From Sphingopyxis sp. Root154 (GTDB lineage Bacteria > Pseudomonadota > Alphaproteobacteria > Sphingomonadales > Sphingomonadaceae), in the NCBI RefSeq assembly GCF_001427105.1, contig NZ_LMGI01000002.1, positions 1,736,867-1,800,866 on the forward strand: a stretch of DNA of 64,000 bases, read 5' to 3'. Positions 14,372 through 24,700 of the stretch are shown one piece after another (the first letter of the stretch is position 1; every line of letters starts with the position of its first letter). The notes below the pieces were generated by a model. It searched no databases. It saw only the letters and a list, made by a program, of their open reading frames with translations, and was not told where the DNA came from. A program made the translations under genes and the position numbers.

Positions 14372-17300
14372 TCACACCGAAGCCGAGCCGAAAAATCGGA
14401 CATTCAAGCTCGTGAACGCAGAGATCGAAACGTCGGTCAAAGTGACGCTGTCGCCTCCGCCAAGATCGATCAGGAGGTCGCTACCTTGCTGGGTCGTGGC
14501 ACCAAGGAGATGCGCCCAAGAGTCGAACTGAGAACGATCGAACTGGAGATAATCGTGGTTGGCTCCGGCCACCTCGAAATCATCAATCGTCCCTGCGCCG
14601 AGACCGCTTTCCATCACAAACGCTTCGGATACGGACGACCCCGTCTCGCTTGGATCGGAAATATCGAGGATGATTTCAGGCGCGTTCGCCCGGTTCCTGA
14701 TTTCGTCCCGATCCCATGTAACCGAATCGGAAAATTGGACATGCTCAAATCCTTGATTAACTCCACCAGGATTGTCACCGGAGAATTGGTTCCCACCCCA
14801 AAAATCATTGCTATCGTCGACGAAGAATATGGCGCTGTCCTCATAGCGGTAAAGAGACAATTCATCGGAACTGATGTCCGTGAAAATAAGCTTATCCGCG
14901 CGAACGCCCTCATCCAATGAATACAGTCCGTCCCACCCATCTCCTCTCGAATAGTAGAAGACACCCTCCCCATTACCGACGACGCCATACCGATCCCGCC
15001 CTTGCCCACCGGTCACATCAAACAAGGTGCTCAACTCGAATTCATCATCTCCGGACGTTCCAGTAACTATCCGACGCCCGATCGTTATGGAAAATTGAGC
15101 ACCACCCTCATCTTCTCCGTCCGTCGCGGTGATTTTTATAGCGTACGTGTTGCCAAATGCGGTGACAGGCGGCGTTCCTATCAGCCGTCCGTTCTCGAGC
15201 GAAAGCCAAGTCGGAAGCGGGGAATCGTCGGCAAGCGCTGCGGAAACCGCGACGAGATCGCCGTCCGGATCAATGAAGGAACTAACGGAAATATCGAGAG
15301 AATCATCGACCCCACCCATAATGTCAGGAAGCGGCGCTGAGACGGCAGGAGCCTCGTTGTCTGGTCCGAAGTGCAGGCGAAACGCGGAAGAGGTTTCCAA
15401 TACGCCGTTCGCCGCAGTAACCACCACGTTCAAGACGCCCGAGGTGCCGATCGGCGCCGTGCCCTCGAACTGTCCGTCTTCGAAGGTCAGCCAAGTAGGC
15501 AGCTCAGAACCGTTAGCGAGCTGCGCGGTAAAAACGAGTGGATCGCCCTCGGGATCGGAAAAGCTGCCGGTCACATCGTAGGCAAACGCGGCATTGTCCG
15601 CCAATCTCTGGTTGATCAATTCCTGCTCGACTAGCGGCATGGTGCTCGTGCCGGTCAACGTCAGCGTCAAGGTGGACGCGGATGTCAAGCCGGCTGCATC
15701 TGTCACATGGTAATTGACCGTGAGGATTAATTCCTCACCCTGAGAAAGATGCTGATAGGCGGCATTGGTCGCGTCGAAGCTCCAGTTCCCGTTTGCCGCG
15801 AGGGCCAAGCCGGCGATCTGGTTATCGAGCGAGAAAGTCAGGACATCGCCGTCATCTGCATCGCTCGCCACAAGAGTTCCGCGAATGATCGCACCGTCTT
15901 CCACGACCGCGGCAGTCGCTGCCTCGGCTATCGGCGACGTTCCGCTTTCCGTGCCAAGGGCAGCATCACGGATTTGAAGCCGCGTCCAAGTGGTGTTGTC
16001 GGCAAATTTCAGCGTGTTGATGCCGTGGATATCGCCGTCATCGTCCGTGAACTGCGATGTGATATCCACCGTCGCACCGGTCGAGTTGATGGTCAGCAAC
16101 AGCGAATCGCCGGACCGGCTGAGCGTGATATCGGCGGCGTTCGCATCAGTAAGCACAAGAGTGTCGTTTCGACTGTAGCCGAAACCGTAGTCACTGATCT
16201 GATCGTGGCCATCAGCAGAGGAAAAAAGGAACGTGCCTGCTCCAGCACCCTCAACGCTGATAAAGTCATCACCTTCACCGGCATCGATGACAAAATTGCC
16301 GGCGGGCGCATAAATGAAATCCGACGACGACGTTCCATTCTCAAATGTCTGGGCCGCGGCAATCTCCGAACTGGCCGCGGCGATAAGATCTGCACGAGAC
16401 AAGATGGTGTTATCGGCAAAGCGGATTTGGTCCACGCCGAAGCCATCTCCGACCAATGCGCCGCTGAGCGTTACCGAACCGGTTTTGCCAGCAAATGTGA
16501 TGGTCAAACCTGCTCCGTAATCACTGACTGCGAACTGCAGATCGGTCGGCAGAATCCCGGCGCCCAGTTCCAGGGTGTTGAAACCGTCGAGCGCACCCGC
16601 CCCCCAAATGATGTCGTCGCCGTCGCCGACATTCCACTTGTATGTATCATCCCCCCGGCTTTCACGAACGCGGTCGTTACCGGCACTCCCTTCGACCGTA
16701 TCATTTCCACGCCCCGGCTTGAGGTCGTCGTCACCTGATGTGCCGGGATGGTTTTGATCCGGCGGCGGCGGTGGGGCGCCGATCGGATCTGCTTGCAGAT
16801 AGGTAGTATTGACATAGTCTACGTAGCTATCGGGCGTGTGGTAGAGCGGCCTATCAACGCCAGGATATTCGTGCTTATAACCCCAGAAATCTTGCGTGAC
16901 CCAAGATCCAAGTGAGAAATACACATCGTCGCCTTCCCGCGTCCAAACGGTGCCGTCGGCGAACGATATGGAATCGAGCTTTCGTGAATCAACGCCGTAC
17001 GATATTGAAGAACCGTTTCCATTCGGTCCGATATTTTTCCCGTTTTCCAGGAAGGTAATCGTGTCGCCAGTCGATATGATCCGAACCGCGATAAATTGGA
17101 CGTGGAACCCGTTACCGTCCTCTCCTCCAGAGAAATTGGCATACACATTCCGCCCGCCAGCGATAAGCTCAACATCGTCAGGGTTAAGCCCTTGGAGTGC
17201 GAGATCATATGCCCCGTCGACGTCATCAAAATTGACGACATCATGTCCACCTCCACCACCGAACTTGATCGTTGCGGAGGCGGATTTCAGAAGGATCACA

Positions 17301-19312
17301 TCGTTGCCCGCGCCGCCGTCGACCGTCGCCCCTGAGCCACCTACCGTAATATTATCGTCGCCGTCGCCAGCATCGATGGTATGATCGCCCGAACTTTCGT
17401 CGCTTATGATGTCGGAATAATCTGACCCCACAATATCGGTATGGAAATTCTTCACATATATGACGCCGTCCGCGCCATTTCTATTCATAATATACCCGTC
17501 TCCAGATCCCTTATCTGTAATGACGAGCTTCATTCCGCCAGCATTAACTGCCTCCTCTAAGGAAATTTTGTCATGCAATCCACCACCGCCATCGATTGTC
17601 AAATTGGAGTTTGTCGGAATCAAGCCCTCGAAGGAAAAGATATCGTTTCCGCTACTGCCGATGATCTTTTCGATTTCTGACAGTTGGTCAGTTCCTCCAA
17701 GACCATCTGCAACAGAGATCAAGGCATCATCACCGAAGCTCGAGTAAGAAATAGTTATGGGTACAGTTCCGTCGCCATAATTTACCGTGTCTGTCCCGCC
17801 GCCGCCCTTGATCTCGTTATCCTTTTCATTTCCTTTTATGATGTCGTCGCCAGATCCGCCCCAAACTCGTTCTGCGCCAAGAATAGTGAGTGACTTATCT
17901 CCAGAGCTATCATCTCGAGCCTTAACATTGCTCGACGTCGCAGCAAGGTCGATCGAAAGGTTCGTAGAGTTGAGAGAGGCATCTATGAGATCGCCTTTCC
18001 CGAACCCTGTCGCGTTGCCTTCCATTTTAATCTCGGCGACGCCGCCTTTTCCATCTGAGCCAGCGAACTGAGCACCCTCGATTACATCAAGGCGGACTAC
18101 GTCATCCACGTCAGTCAGTTTGATATGCTCGATCGAGATCAACGTATCGTTCCCGAATGATATCTCTGCGCTTGGGCTAATCTGATCGAGGACAAAGATA
18201 GCAGCGCTTTTGTCGCCGGCATCAATCGTTCCAAACGTCCACGCCGGTGCGCCCACAGAGCTAGCCGGGCCGATAAGAACGGTTAAGCCGACTCCGTGAA
18301 GATTTCGAGACCCAGCCGTCTCATATTGGACGGTATCGTCCCCATCATTCTCTAGACTAGTCCGTCCACTTCCGGTGTAGTCACGAAAATCGCCGCCGTG
18401 TAGAAGGTCATCGCCGTTTCCTGCGGTCAAACCGTCGTCGCCGTCGCCGCCAAAAAGCCGATCGGATGCCCACCAAAATGACATGTCCCCATCAGAAAGT
18501 TCGTCATTGCCTCCGCGCCCGAGCACAATATCTGGACGATATGTTCCTTTTGCCGCGCCTGATCCAGTATCCGCAGTTGCTCGACCAACAATGAGGTTGG
18601 TTGGCTCCGATCCGCTGACATCACCAGTCGCCTGCCTATACGCAAGCATGTCATTCAAAGTATAAAATTCGGCAGAAGATATATAACTAGAATGGCTCTC
18701 AGTTGTCTGATTTGAGCTAACGTTATTTCCAACTATAAATTCTTTTCCTTCGAAATCGATCCAGTTGCCTCCTCCACTGTCCCCTGGCAGAGTGATTGCA
18801 CCGGTATCAGTAATCAACAATCCCACGCTATCTACCGCAAGGTACCCGGAACTAACTTCTTTAGTTCCAGTAGTCATGCCCCAACGTTTAAATTTGGTGC
18901 CAGAAGTTAATCCAAAATCGGCCGAGGCAATGTCAGATGAATCGAGGTATACTGCCATGCCTGCGTCATTTTTTCCTACATTTCCGCCATAATCTACAAA
19001 TACCATATCACTAGTTCTAAGATGAATTTCAATGAATTGCCCACTAAAGCTAGAAGGTATAGATGGATTTGGAGTTGGAAGAGGGTTACTTAAGGCAGCC
19101 ACTCGAGATGCATACTGACTATAATAGTTACGAGGATCGTAAAAAGATGAAGCCCCGCTCAAATGACGAATTTGACGATTTGTATTATTCTCGTTGAATT
19201 CGTACATCACGTGACCTGCCGTCAGCATAATGCCGTCGCCAATCATGACACCCGAGCCGCCTCCCGTGCCTGAACTTCCATCAGGGGGTGCGAGGCTCTT
19301 GTTATCGGGCAT
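14372..19312 (-). CDS. Large secreted RTX protein with trypsin-like serine protease domain
   Basis: 1646 residues. Residues 15-240 form a chymotrypsin-fold protease: LTAGHV (His 34), KNDAGMAVY (Asp near 116) and LPGDSGGGNW (Ser 179). RTX calcium-binding nonapeptides follow in several blocks (GGDGDDGLTAGNGDDLLHGG, later GDGDDNITVGG and GRGNDTVEGSAGNDRV). Then come cadherin/He_PIG-like Ig domains (LPTWLTFEDGQFEGTAP, LPTWLSLENGRLIGTPP) and a C-terminal RTX tail. There is no N-terminal signal peptide, as expected for a C-terminal type I secretion signal. The ATG at 19312 has AGGAG 8 nt upstream and is preferred over 19342. The first 800 bp are clearly AT-richer than the rest. Confidence 0.9.
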   Translation of the reverse strand: MPDNKSLAPPDGSSGTGGGSGVMIGDGIMLTAGHVMYEFNENNTNRQIRHLSGASSFYDPRNYYSQYASRVAALSNPLPTPNPSIPSSFSGQFIEIHLRTSDMVFVDYGGNVGKNDAGMAVYLDSSDIASADFGLTSGTKFKRWGMTTGTKEVSSGYLAVDSVGLLITDTGAITLPGDSGGGNWIDFEGKEFIVGNNVSSNQTTESHSSYISSAEFYTLNDMLAYRQATGDVSGSEPTNLIVGRATADTGSGAAKGTYRPDIVLGRGGNDELSDGDMSFWWASDRLFGGDGDDGLTAGNGDDLLHGGDFRDYTGSGRTSLENDGDDTVQYETAGSRNLHGVGLTVLIGPASSVGAPAWTFGTIDAGDKSAAIFVLDQISPSAEISFGNDTLISIEHIKLTDVDDVVRLDVIEGAQFAGSDGKGGVAEIKMEGNATGFGKGDLIDASLNSTNLSIDLAATSSNVKARDDSSGDKSLTILGAERVWGGSGDDIIKGNEKDNEIKGGGGTDTVNYGDGTVPITISYSSFGDDALISVADGLGGTDQLSEIEKIIGSSGNDIFSFEGLIPTNSNLTIDGGGGLHDKISLEEAVNAGGMKLVITDKGSGDGYIMNRNGADGVIYVKNFHTDIVGSDYSDIISDESSGDHTIDAGDGDDNITVGGSGATVDGGAGNDVILLKSASATIKFGGGGGHDVVNFDDVDGAYDLALQGLNPDDVELIAGGRNVYANFSGGEDGNGFHVQFIAVRIISTGDTITFLENGKNIGPNGNGSSISYGVDSRKLDSISFADGTVWTREGDDVYFSLGSWVTQDFWGYKHEYPGVDRPLYHTPDSYVDYVNTTYLQADPIGAPPPPPDQNHPGTSGDDDLKPGRGNDTVEGSAGNDRVRESRGDDTYKWNVGDGDDIIWGAGALDGFNTLELGAGILPTDLQFAVSDYGAGLTITFAGKTGSVTLSGALVGDGFGVDQIRFADNTILSRADLIAAASSEIAAAQTFENGTSSSDFIYAPAGNFVIDAGEGDDFISVEGAGAGTFLFSSADGHDQISDYGFGYSRNDTLVLTDANAADITLSRSGDSLLLTINSTGATVDITSQFTDDDGDIHGINTLKFADNTTWTRLQIRDAALGTESGTSPIAEAATAAVVEDGAIIRGTLVASDADDGDVLTFSLDNQIAGLALAANGNWSFDATNAAYQHLSQGEELILTVNYHVTDAAGLTSASTLTLTLTGTSTMPLVEQELINQRLADNAAFAYDVTGSFSDPEGDPLVFTAQLANGSELPTWLTFEDGQFEGTAPIGTSGVLNVVVTAANGVLETSSAFRLHFGPDNEAPAVSAPLPDIMGGVDDSLDISVSSFIDPDGDLVAVSAALADDSPLPTWLSLENGRLIGTPPVTAFGNTYAIKITATDGEDEGGAQFSITIGRRIVTGTSGDDEFELSTLFDVTGGQGRDRYGVVGNGEGVFYYSRGDGWDGLYSLDEGVRADKLIFTDISSDELSLYRYEDSAIFFVDDSNDFWGGNQFSGDNPGGVNQGFEHVQFSDSVTWDRDEIRNRANAPEIILDISDPSETGSSVSEAFVMESGLGAGTIDDFEVAGANHDYLQFDRSQFDSWAHLLGATTQQGSDLLIDLGGGDSVTLTDVSISAFTSLNVRFFGSASV

Positions 19313-19973
19313 TGGGGGCTCTCCTGCGGCAGTAAATTCCATTGATGGCCCGGGATTCCGGATTGAAGAGAACCGGGATTATTTCCTCGCCGGCGGACGA
19401 TTGGCCTACCTGACGACCATAGCCTAATCCCTCCGGCCAAGCGCACCAATCGGGCACCCTTCGGTCGGCGCAGTAGAAGCCATATCGAGATGACTTAGCG
19501 CCAAATTTTTGTCTTGATAATACTGGCGTCCATTTTGCACACCACGGGTGGCTTCGCTCTTTGAGCACTAGTCCACTGAATGGCCTTGAAAGGTCTCGGC
19601 TGCAGTTTTCACCGTTGGAGCTGTGTCCCGTTGTCGTGCGCTTGCAGTAGCGACTATGCGACAATCGTTCAGCTTGTGAGGCGCTTGTATCACTGTCGTC
19701 GTACGGCTGATCCGTTCTGGCAACGCAGAATGGAGCCGAAGGGCGGACAGGCGCTGATGAAGAAACGCAGTGAGTCTCGCCATTGGGGCCTGTCCGCGAG
19801 CACATCTTTTGCCAATTGGTCCAGAGCTGACAGTCTGGATTTTTGCTGTCAAAACTCGCCAAGGCTGCGTTCGCAGCGACACCGGAGCGATAATAGATCT
19901 GGGGATTTTCTGCAGCTCCCGGCAAGAAGCAGAGAATAACACCAGACAATATGGCAGCCGACTTGATCCTCAT
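19302..19973 (-). CDS. Exported Cys-rich hypothetical protein upstream of the RTX protease
   Basis: 223 residues beginning MRIKSAAILSGVILCFLPGAA, a clear Sec signal peptide. The mature part carries about ten Cys residues spaced through small motifs (DCQLW, MCSRTG, HCVSSS, FCVAR, WCAKW, YCADR, WCAWP, YCRRR), suggesting several disulphides. I do not recognise the family. Its 3' end overlaps the RTX start by 11 bp, so the two are probably translationally coupled. A periplasmic protein made with a secreted protease could be an inhibitor or partner, but no motif proves this. Confidence 0.65.
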   Translation of the reverse strand: MRIKSAAILSGVILCFLPGAAENPQIYYRSGVAANAALASFDSKNPDCQLWTNWQKMCSRTGPNGETHCVSSSAPVRPSAPFCVARTDQPYDDSDTSASQAERLSHSRYCKRTTTGHSSNGENCSRDLSRPFSGLVLKERSHPWCAKWTPVLSRQKFGAKSSRYGFYCADRRVPDWCAWPEGLGYGRQVGQSSAGEEIIPVLFNPESRAINGIYCRRRAPNAR

Positions 19974-20926
19974 CCGATCCCCCGATCCACGAAATCATGA
20001 TAACAAAGAAACACCACGACAACATTGGAAGCATAGCGCGCTCTCAATCACATACGCACAGTGACAATCCTGCCAAGGATAACTCGGCAGTAAGCCAGTG
20101 GAATCAGCCAAGATTCCCTACCCTCGGACATCTTAGAATGACATAGTTCCGCGATCATGCAACTGACATTTTGACAAAAAAGCGCATTGAGCTTTCTGAG
20201 GAGCAAAAGTAATTTAAAAATTAACCTCTCTTTTGACGCATTTTATACCATTTTCACTTGCTGCCTGCAAAAATCGCAAAGAAATTGACGATAATACATT
20301 CAAAATGGCGCCAATTTCTATGATCGCAATGGCTGGGAGGCATGTGTACTTCGTTGGTGAAGGCGGCTACAAACAATGAAAGCGCGGCATTCCCGACGGA
20401 AGCACAAAAACTGATGTAGCAAATGAAAGGCGGCTATCAGGACGCAATCGACTAATATCGCCGCGGAGCTCAGGCATCGACGACTGACGATAAACGGATG
20501 TACAAACGATAGCTTTCATGCGAATTTAACCGGCCATTTCGGTCCTCTTTAATTAATAGAACGTCCGCCTTTGAGGGCTGATCGGCGGGCTCTCGAACGG
20601 GGGAGTTGAGACGCGAAGCAGCTAACTCGCCGGTTGCAAGAAGGCTCAAATAGCTATTTCCAGCGAATTATAACATCGGTGTTCCCGTGAACCCCGGGGC
20701 AGCGTTGGTTGTCATTGTACAACCGGCAGTCTCGGGTTCGCGGGAATGACGTATATCGGAAACCGAGCGCTTCCAATTCCGACCCATCCGATTGCGGGTG
20801 TCATGTCTACGAGGCATGGCAGAACTGGCCGGTTGGAGACTGTCAGCTTTTGGAGATCAAATAGAGAGAGCGGACGTTCTAAGACGCGCCAGAGCGCTCG
20901 CTCTCTAGGATATCGAGATTTGATCG
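19974..20926. other. AT-rich gene-free region upstream of the secretion operon
   Basis: About 950 bp without a convincing gene. Roughly 20140-20330 is notably AT-rich (runs such as TTTTGACAAAAAA) and probably carries the promoter of the minus-strand operon starting at 19973. A 25-codon frame at 20342-20419 is the best short ORF but has no support. One repeat copy lies at 20823-20879, and a half-copy (GAACGTCCGCCTTTG) near 20560 is in reverse orientation. Confidence 0.5.
20823..20879. repeat. Dispersed intergenic palindromic repeat, copy 2
   Basis: Pattern: AACTGGCCGGTTGGAGACTG, then TCAGCTTTTGG, then AGAGCGGACGTTC. The GTCnGCTTTTGG and AAGCGGAC arms are mutually inverted. It lies just downstream of the tyrosine recombinase gene. 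Confidence 0.6.
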
Positions 20927-21556
20927 TTAGACTTCGACGCCTTCCGCCAGTGTCAACGCGTCTTCAACGTCGACGCCGAGGTATCGCACGGTATTTTCAA
21001 TCTTGGTGTGACCGAGCAGAATTTGGACAGCGCGTAGGTTGCCGGTTGCCTTGTAAATGATCGACGCCTTTGTCCTCCGCAACGAATGCGTCCCGTAATC
21101 TTCACTTCGGAGGCCAACCGCGGTGACCCATTCGTCGACGAGACGTGCATATTGGCGCGTGCTCATATGAGCGGAGTGGTCGACCCGGCTGGGGAACGCA
21201 AAATCCTCGATCGATCCACCGCGTCGCTCAAGCCATGCCAAGAGGCTCCCGCGAGCATCCGACATGATTTCGAATTGAACTGGTCGACCGGTCTTCTGCT
21301 GGATCACCATCGCCCGCGTTCTCAACTCACCACCTGCGACAAGGTCGCCGATCTTTATCTTCACTAGATCGCAGCCTCTCAGTTTGCTGTCGATCGCAAG
21401 ATCGAAAAGCGCCCTGTCTCGAAGCCGATGCTCGCGATCCAGATGAAAACGAATCGCCCATATCTGCCGCGGCTTTAACGGCCGCTTTGCACCAACCTTT
21501 CGACCGGCATTCCACGCCGGTCGCGGAGGTAAATAGTCGAATTCTGACCTACCCAT
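20927..21556 (-). CDS. Small tyrosine-type site-specific recombinase
   Basis: 209 residues, essentially only a catalytic domain. It shows DSKLRGCDLVKIKI (first Arg), THSLRRTKASIIY (HxxR), VQILLGHTKI (Gly-His) and NTVRYLGVDVEDAL with the nucleophilic Tyr. Short recombinases of this kind, related to FimB/XerC-like enzymes, occur widely in sphingomonads and act on local inversions or mobile units. It is isolated between the secretion locus and the giant autotransporter and flanked on both sides by copies of the intergenic repeat (20823 and 21611). It is a candidate for having moved one of its neighbours. Confidence 0.87.
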   Translation of the reverse strand: MGRSEFDYLPPRPAWNAGRKVGAKRPLKPRQIWAIRFHLDREHRLRDRALFDLAIDSKLRGCDLVKIKIGDLVAGGELRTRAMVIQQKTGRPVQFEIMSDARGSLLAWLERRGGSIEDFAFPSRVDHSAHMSTRQYARLVDEWVTAVGLRSEDYGTHSLRRTKASIIYKATGNLRAVQILLGHTKIENTVRYLGVDVEDALTLAEGVEV

Positions 21557-21610
21557 GATCGTTCTCCTGCAGCCAAAATGGCCAAAAAAGGAAACGCATG
21601 GATCAGGCCG

Positions 21611-21667
21611 ATTGGCCGTTTGGAGACGGTCCGCTTCTGGCCCTTAAAAGGTGAAGAGCGGACGCTC
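21611..21667. repeat. Dispersed intergenic palindromic repeat, copy 3
   Basis: ATTGGCCGTTTGGAGACGG, then TCCGCTTCTGG, then AAGAGCGGACGCTC. GTCCGCTT and the AGCGGAC arm form a good inverted repeat. It lies between the recombinase start and the 3' end of the giant autotransporter. Confidence 0.65.
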
Positions 21668-21713
21668 CGAAAGATCTGGAGCTCCGCTCTCTCATTAACC
21701 CCACTACCGCATC

Positions 21714-24700
21714 CTAGAACCGCATGCGGAGCCCTGCGGTCCCCTTGAGGCTGTAGCCCGCGCCAAAGTCGGCAAGCCCAGTGTCGCCCGTAACCTCGGT
21801 GTAGAGGGTGAACCGGCCGCCGCCCCAGCTATAGCTGCCACCGAAGCCCAGCTCGCCCGTCAGACGCTGGCCGCGGTTCTCGATCGGGGTATCCGACACA
21901 TCGACGCGGGCGCCGTCCAGCCATTCATAGGCGAGGTTGATCGTGGCATAGACATGCGTCCGCCTTCCCTCTCCCGTTGCGCCCCAGCTCTGCTGGTGGT
22001 CGAGTGACAAGCCCCAGCGCGTCTTCAGGCTGTCGCCCCGGTCCGGCGACACGACGGCTTCGACCGGATCGATGAAACGGTCGAACCCGACATGGGCGTA
22101 GGTCATCTGAATCTGCGGCGTGACGGTCAGATTGCTACCGATGGACGAGCGCTTGCCGAGTTCGACACTGAAGGCGCGGCCCTTGCCCTTATTGCCCTCG
22201 ACCAGCGCGCCGAGAATATTCGATTCCAGGTCGCTGTCGAACCAGCTGAGCTTCGCCTGACCGTCGACGTAAAAGCCCTGCGGCCCGTACCAGGTCAGCG
22301 ATGCCCCAACGCCATAGCCTTTGGTATCGATCGACCCGTTGCCGAAGATCGAGGCGACCGCAGTATCGGCGGTGCCATAATGGGCATTGATCCCGCCAAC
22401 GAGCGTCGCGCCATCGCTGCGCTGGGCGAGCATCGCGTCGGCGCCCATCTGCGCCTGCCAGCCATCGGCCTTGCGATCGGCGCCGCTGGTCGAGAAGGCG
22501 GCTTCAGGGCGCAGCCGCTGCGATTCGAAGCGGCCCCAGATGCCCGTGCCGTCGGCACCCGACGTTCCTGCCCATGAGCGGTTGCCGACGCGTTGCTGCA
22601 GCGTCGGCAGGCCGTTCAGCGCCTGCAAGGCGCCGACATAGGCTTCATAGACCGGAACCCCCGGCTGATAGAGCGGCACCTCGGGATCGATCGGGCTGAG
22701 CAATGCCGAACGCAGATACCAGTCGCCGTCCTGCGGCGTGGCGACGCCATTCTTGTACAGGCGATAGCCATAGGCACCGACCACCACAGCCTGCTGGCCC
22801 TCGAACAGATAATCGCCGTCGAGCGCGAAGCTGCCGTTTGACGCACCCGCGACATCGACGATCTTGATGCCTTCCACCGTCGGCGCGCCCAGCCCGCCGC
22901 GGTTGGTCACGCGGACCGTCGTGCTGCCCGCGGTCGCGCCACCGACAACGAGCCGGTCGGATACCGACGTATCGCCGCCAAGCTCGGCTTCGATCTCGAG
23001 CACCCCGCCGCGGCCTTCATAGTCGCCCGCGATGGTCAGCGTCCCGATGCTGTTGCCCGGCGCGACGACGCCCGCGTTGACGAGGCTGCCGATCTGGCCG
23101 CCGCCCTCGAGCCGTGCGCCCGAAGCCACCGTCACAGCGCCGCCGAGACGGCCTTGCACCGCCAGCGTTCCCGCGGCCACCGTCGTCGAACCGCCAAAGC
23201 CGTCACTGTTGCCGGTAACGCGCAGCGTGCCCGATCCGGCCTTGGTGAGCGTCCCCGGTCCCGTGAACAGACCGCCATAGGTGAAGGTCGTGTTGGCCGC
23301 GGTCGCGATCGTTCCGGGGCCGGCGACCGCAATCTCGCGGTTGCTCACCAAATCGGCGCTGGTCGCCAGCGTACCGCCGTCGAGTGTCACCTTGCCCGCC
23401 GCGGCGCCAAGATTGGCATCGCTGGCGATCTGGACCGTGCCGCCGCTGATCCGCGTGCCGCCGGTATAGCTGTTGGCCCCGCCCAGCACGAGCGTTCCCG
23501 CATCGGTCTTCACCAGCTCGGCCGCCCCGGCCAGCACCGAATTGATCGTCGCCTTGAAACCGGCGGCGCCGGAGCTGCCATCGCCGACCCGGATCACCGT
23601 TTGCGGCGCGTCGAGCGTGATGCCGCCGCCCGCGATGACATAGCCATCCGCCGCGAACTGCATCCCCGCGACCAACACCGCGCCCAACGCATTATCGACC
23701 GTCACAGTCCCCGCCGTGCCGCCGAACACCGCAAAGGCGCCGTCCGAATAGGCGGCGTTCACCGCACCTGAGGCGTTTGTCCAATGGTCGTTGCCTCTGC
23801 TCGCCTGCCAGATGCCGTTACCGCCGTTGATTATGCTGTTGTTCTTAGGTCCAGCCGCGCCGTCCCAGAAATTGAGCGTCAGGCCCGCTGAATTGACGAG
23901 GTTGACCTGACCCGCGATCGAGGTCTGGATACCGACATTGGCGCCCGCCGGGAGCGTGCCAAGCGAAAGACCGTTGTCGGTCAGCGCGCCGCCATAATTG
24001 AACAATCGGTATACGCCGACGTCGAAGGCCCCACCCGCGGGAGCGGCAACGTCGATGGTGCCGTCGAGGGTCAAATTGCCGCCGACGTTGACCAGATCAT
24101 TGAGCGCGCCGCCCGCGACCCCGGCTTCACCCAGCTCGAACGCGAGCCGGGTGCCGGAGGCGAGTGAGAGATTGCCGCCGATCGTCAGCGTCCCCACGCC
24201 GCCCGCGCCCGGCGCGAGCGTCGCACCATCGGCAAGGGTCATGTCGCCGCCGATCGTACCGGTGCCGCCCAGCGTCGCGCCAGATGCGACACTCGTCCTC
24301 CCCGTCACGCCCGCATAGTCGCCGTTGACGAAGAGCGTCCCCGCCCCGACCGTCGTGCCGCCGCGATGGCTTCCTGTGCCGCCGAGGACAAGCGTCCCTG
24401 CTCCGGTCTTGGTCAAGCCGCCGACGCCGCCGAGCGATCCAGTCAGGGTCAGCGTCGTGCCCGCGTCGGTGAGGAAGCTGCCAGCGCCGGTCAGATCGAA
24501 CTGACGTGCCGAGGCGAAGCTCGCCGTCGTGTGGAGCGTGCCGCCGTTCAAGCCGAGTCCGCTCGTAACCGCGCCGAGATTGGCGTCGCCGGAGATGCGA
24601 AGCGTGCCGCCGTTGATGGCTGTGCCGCCGGTATAGCTGTTGGTATTTGTCAACACGAGCGTGCCGAGATCGGTCTTGACGAGGCGCGCCGAACCGGCGA

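Noticed and set aside
20342..20419. 25-codon ORF in the AT-rich intergenic region
   Set aside because: Too short, the ribosome-binding site is badly spaced, and I recognise no homology. It could be the remnant of a decayed gene, but this cannot be supported.
1..21556. Complete integrative element bounded by the two recombinase genes
   Set aside because: I could not find matching att direct repeats or a tRNA target, and the two recombinases belong to different types; the borders remain undefined.
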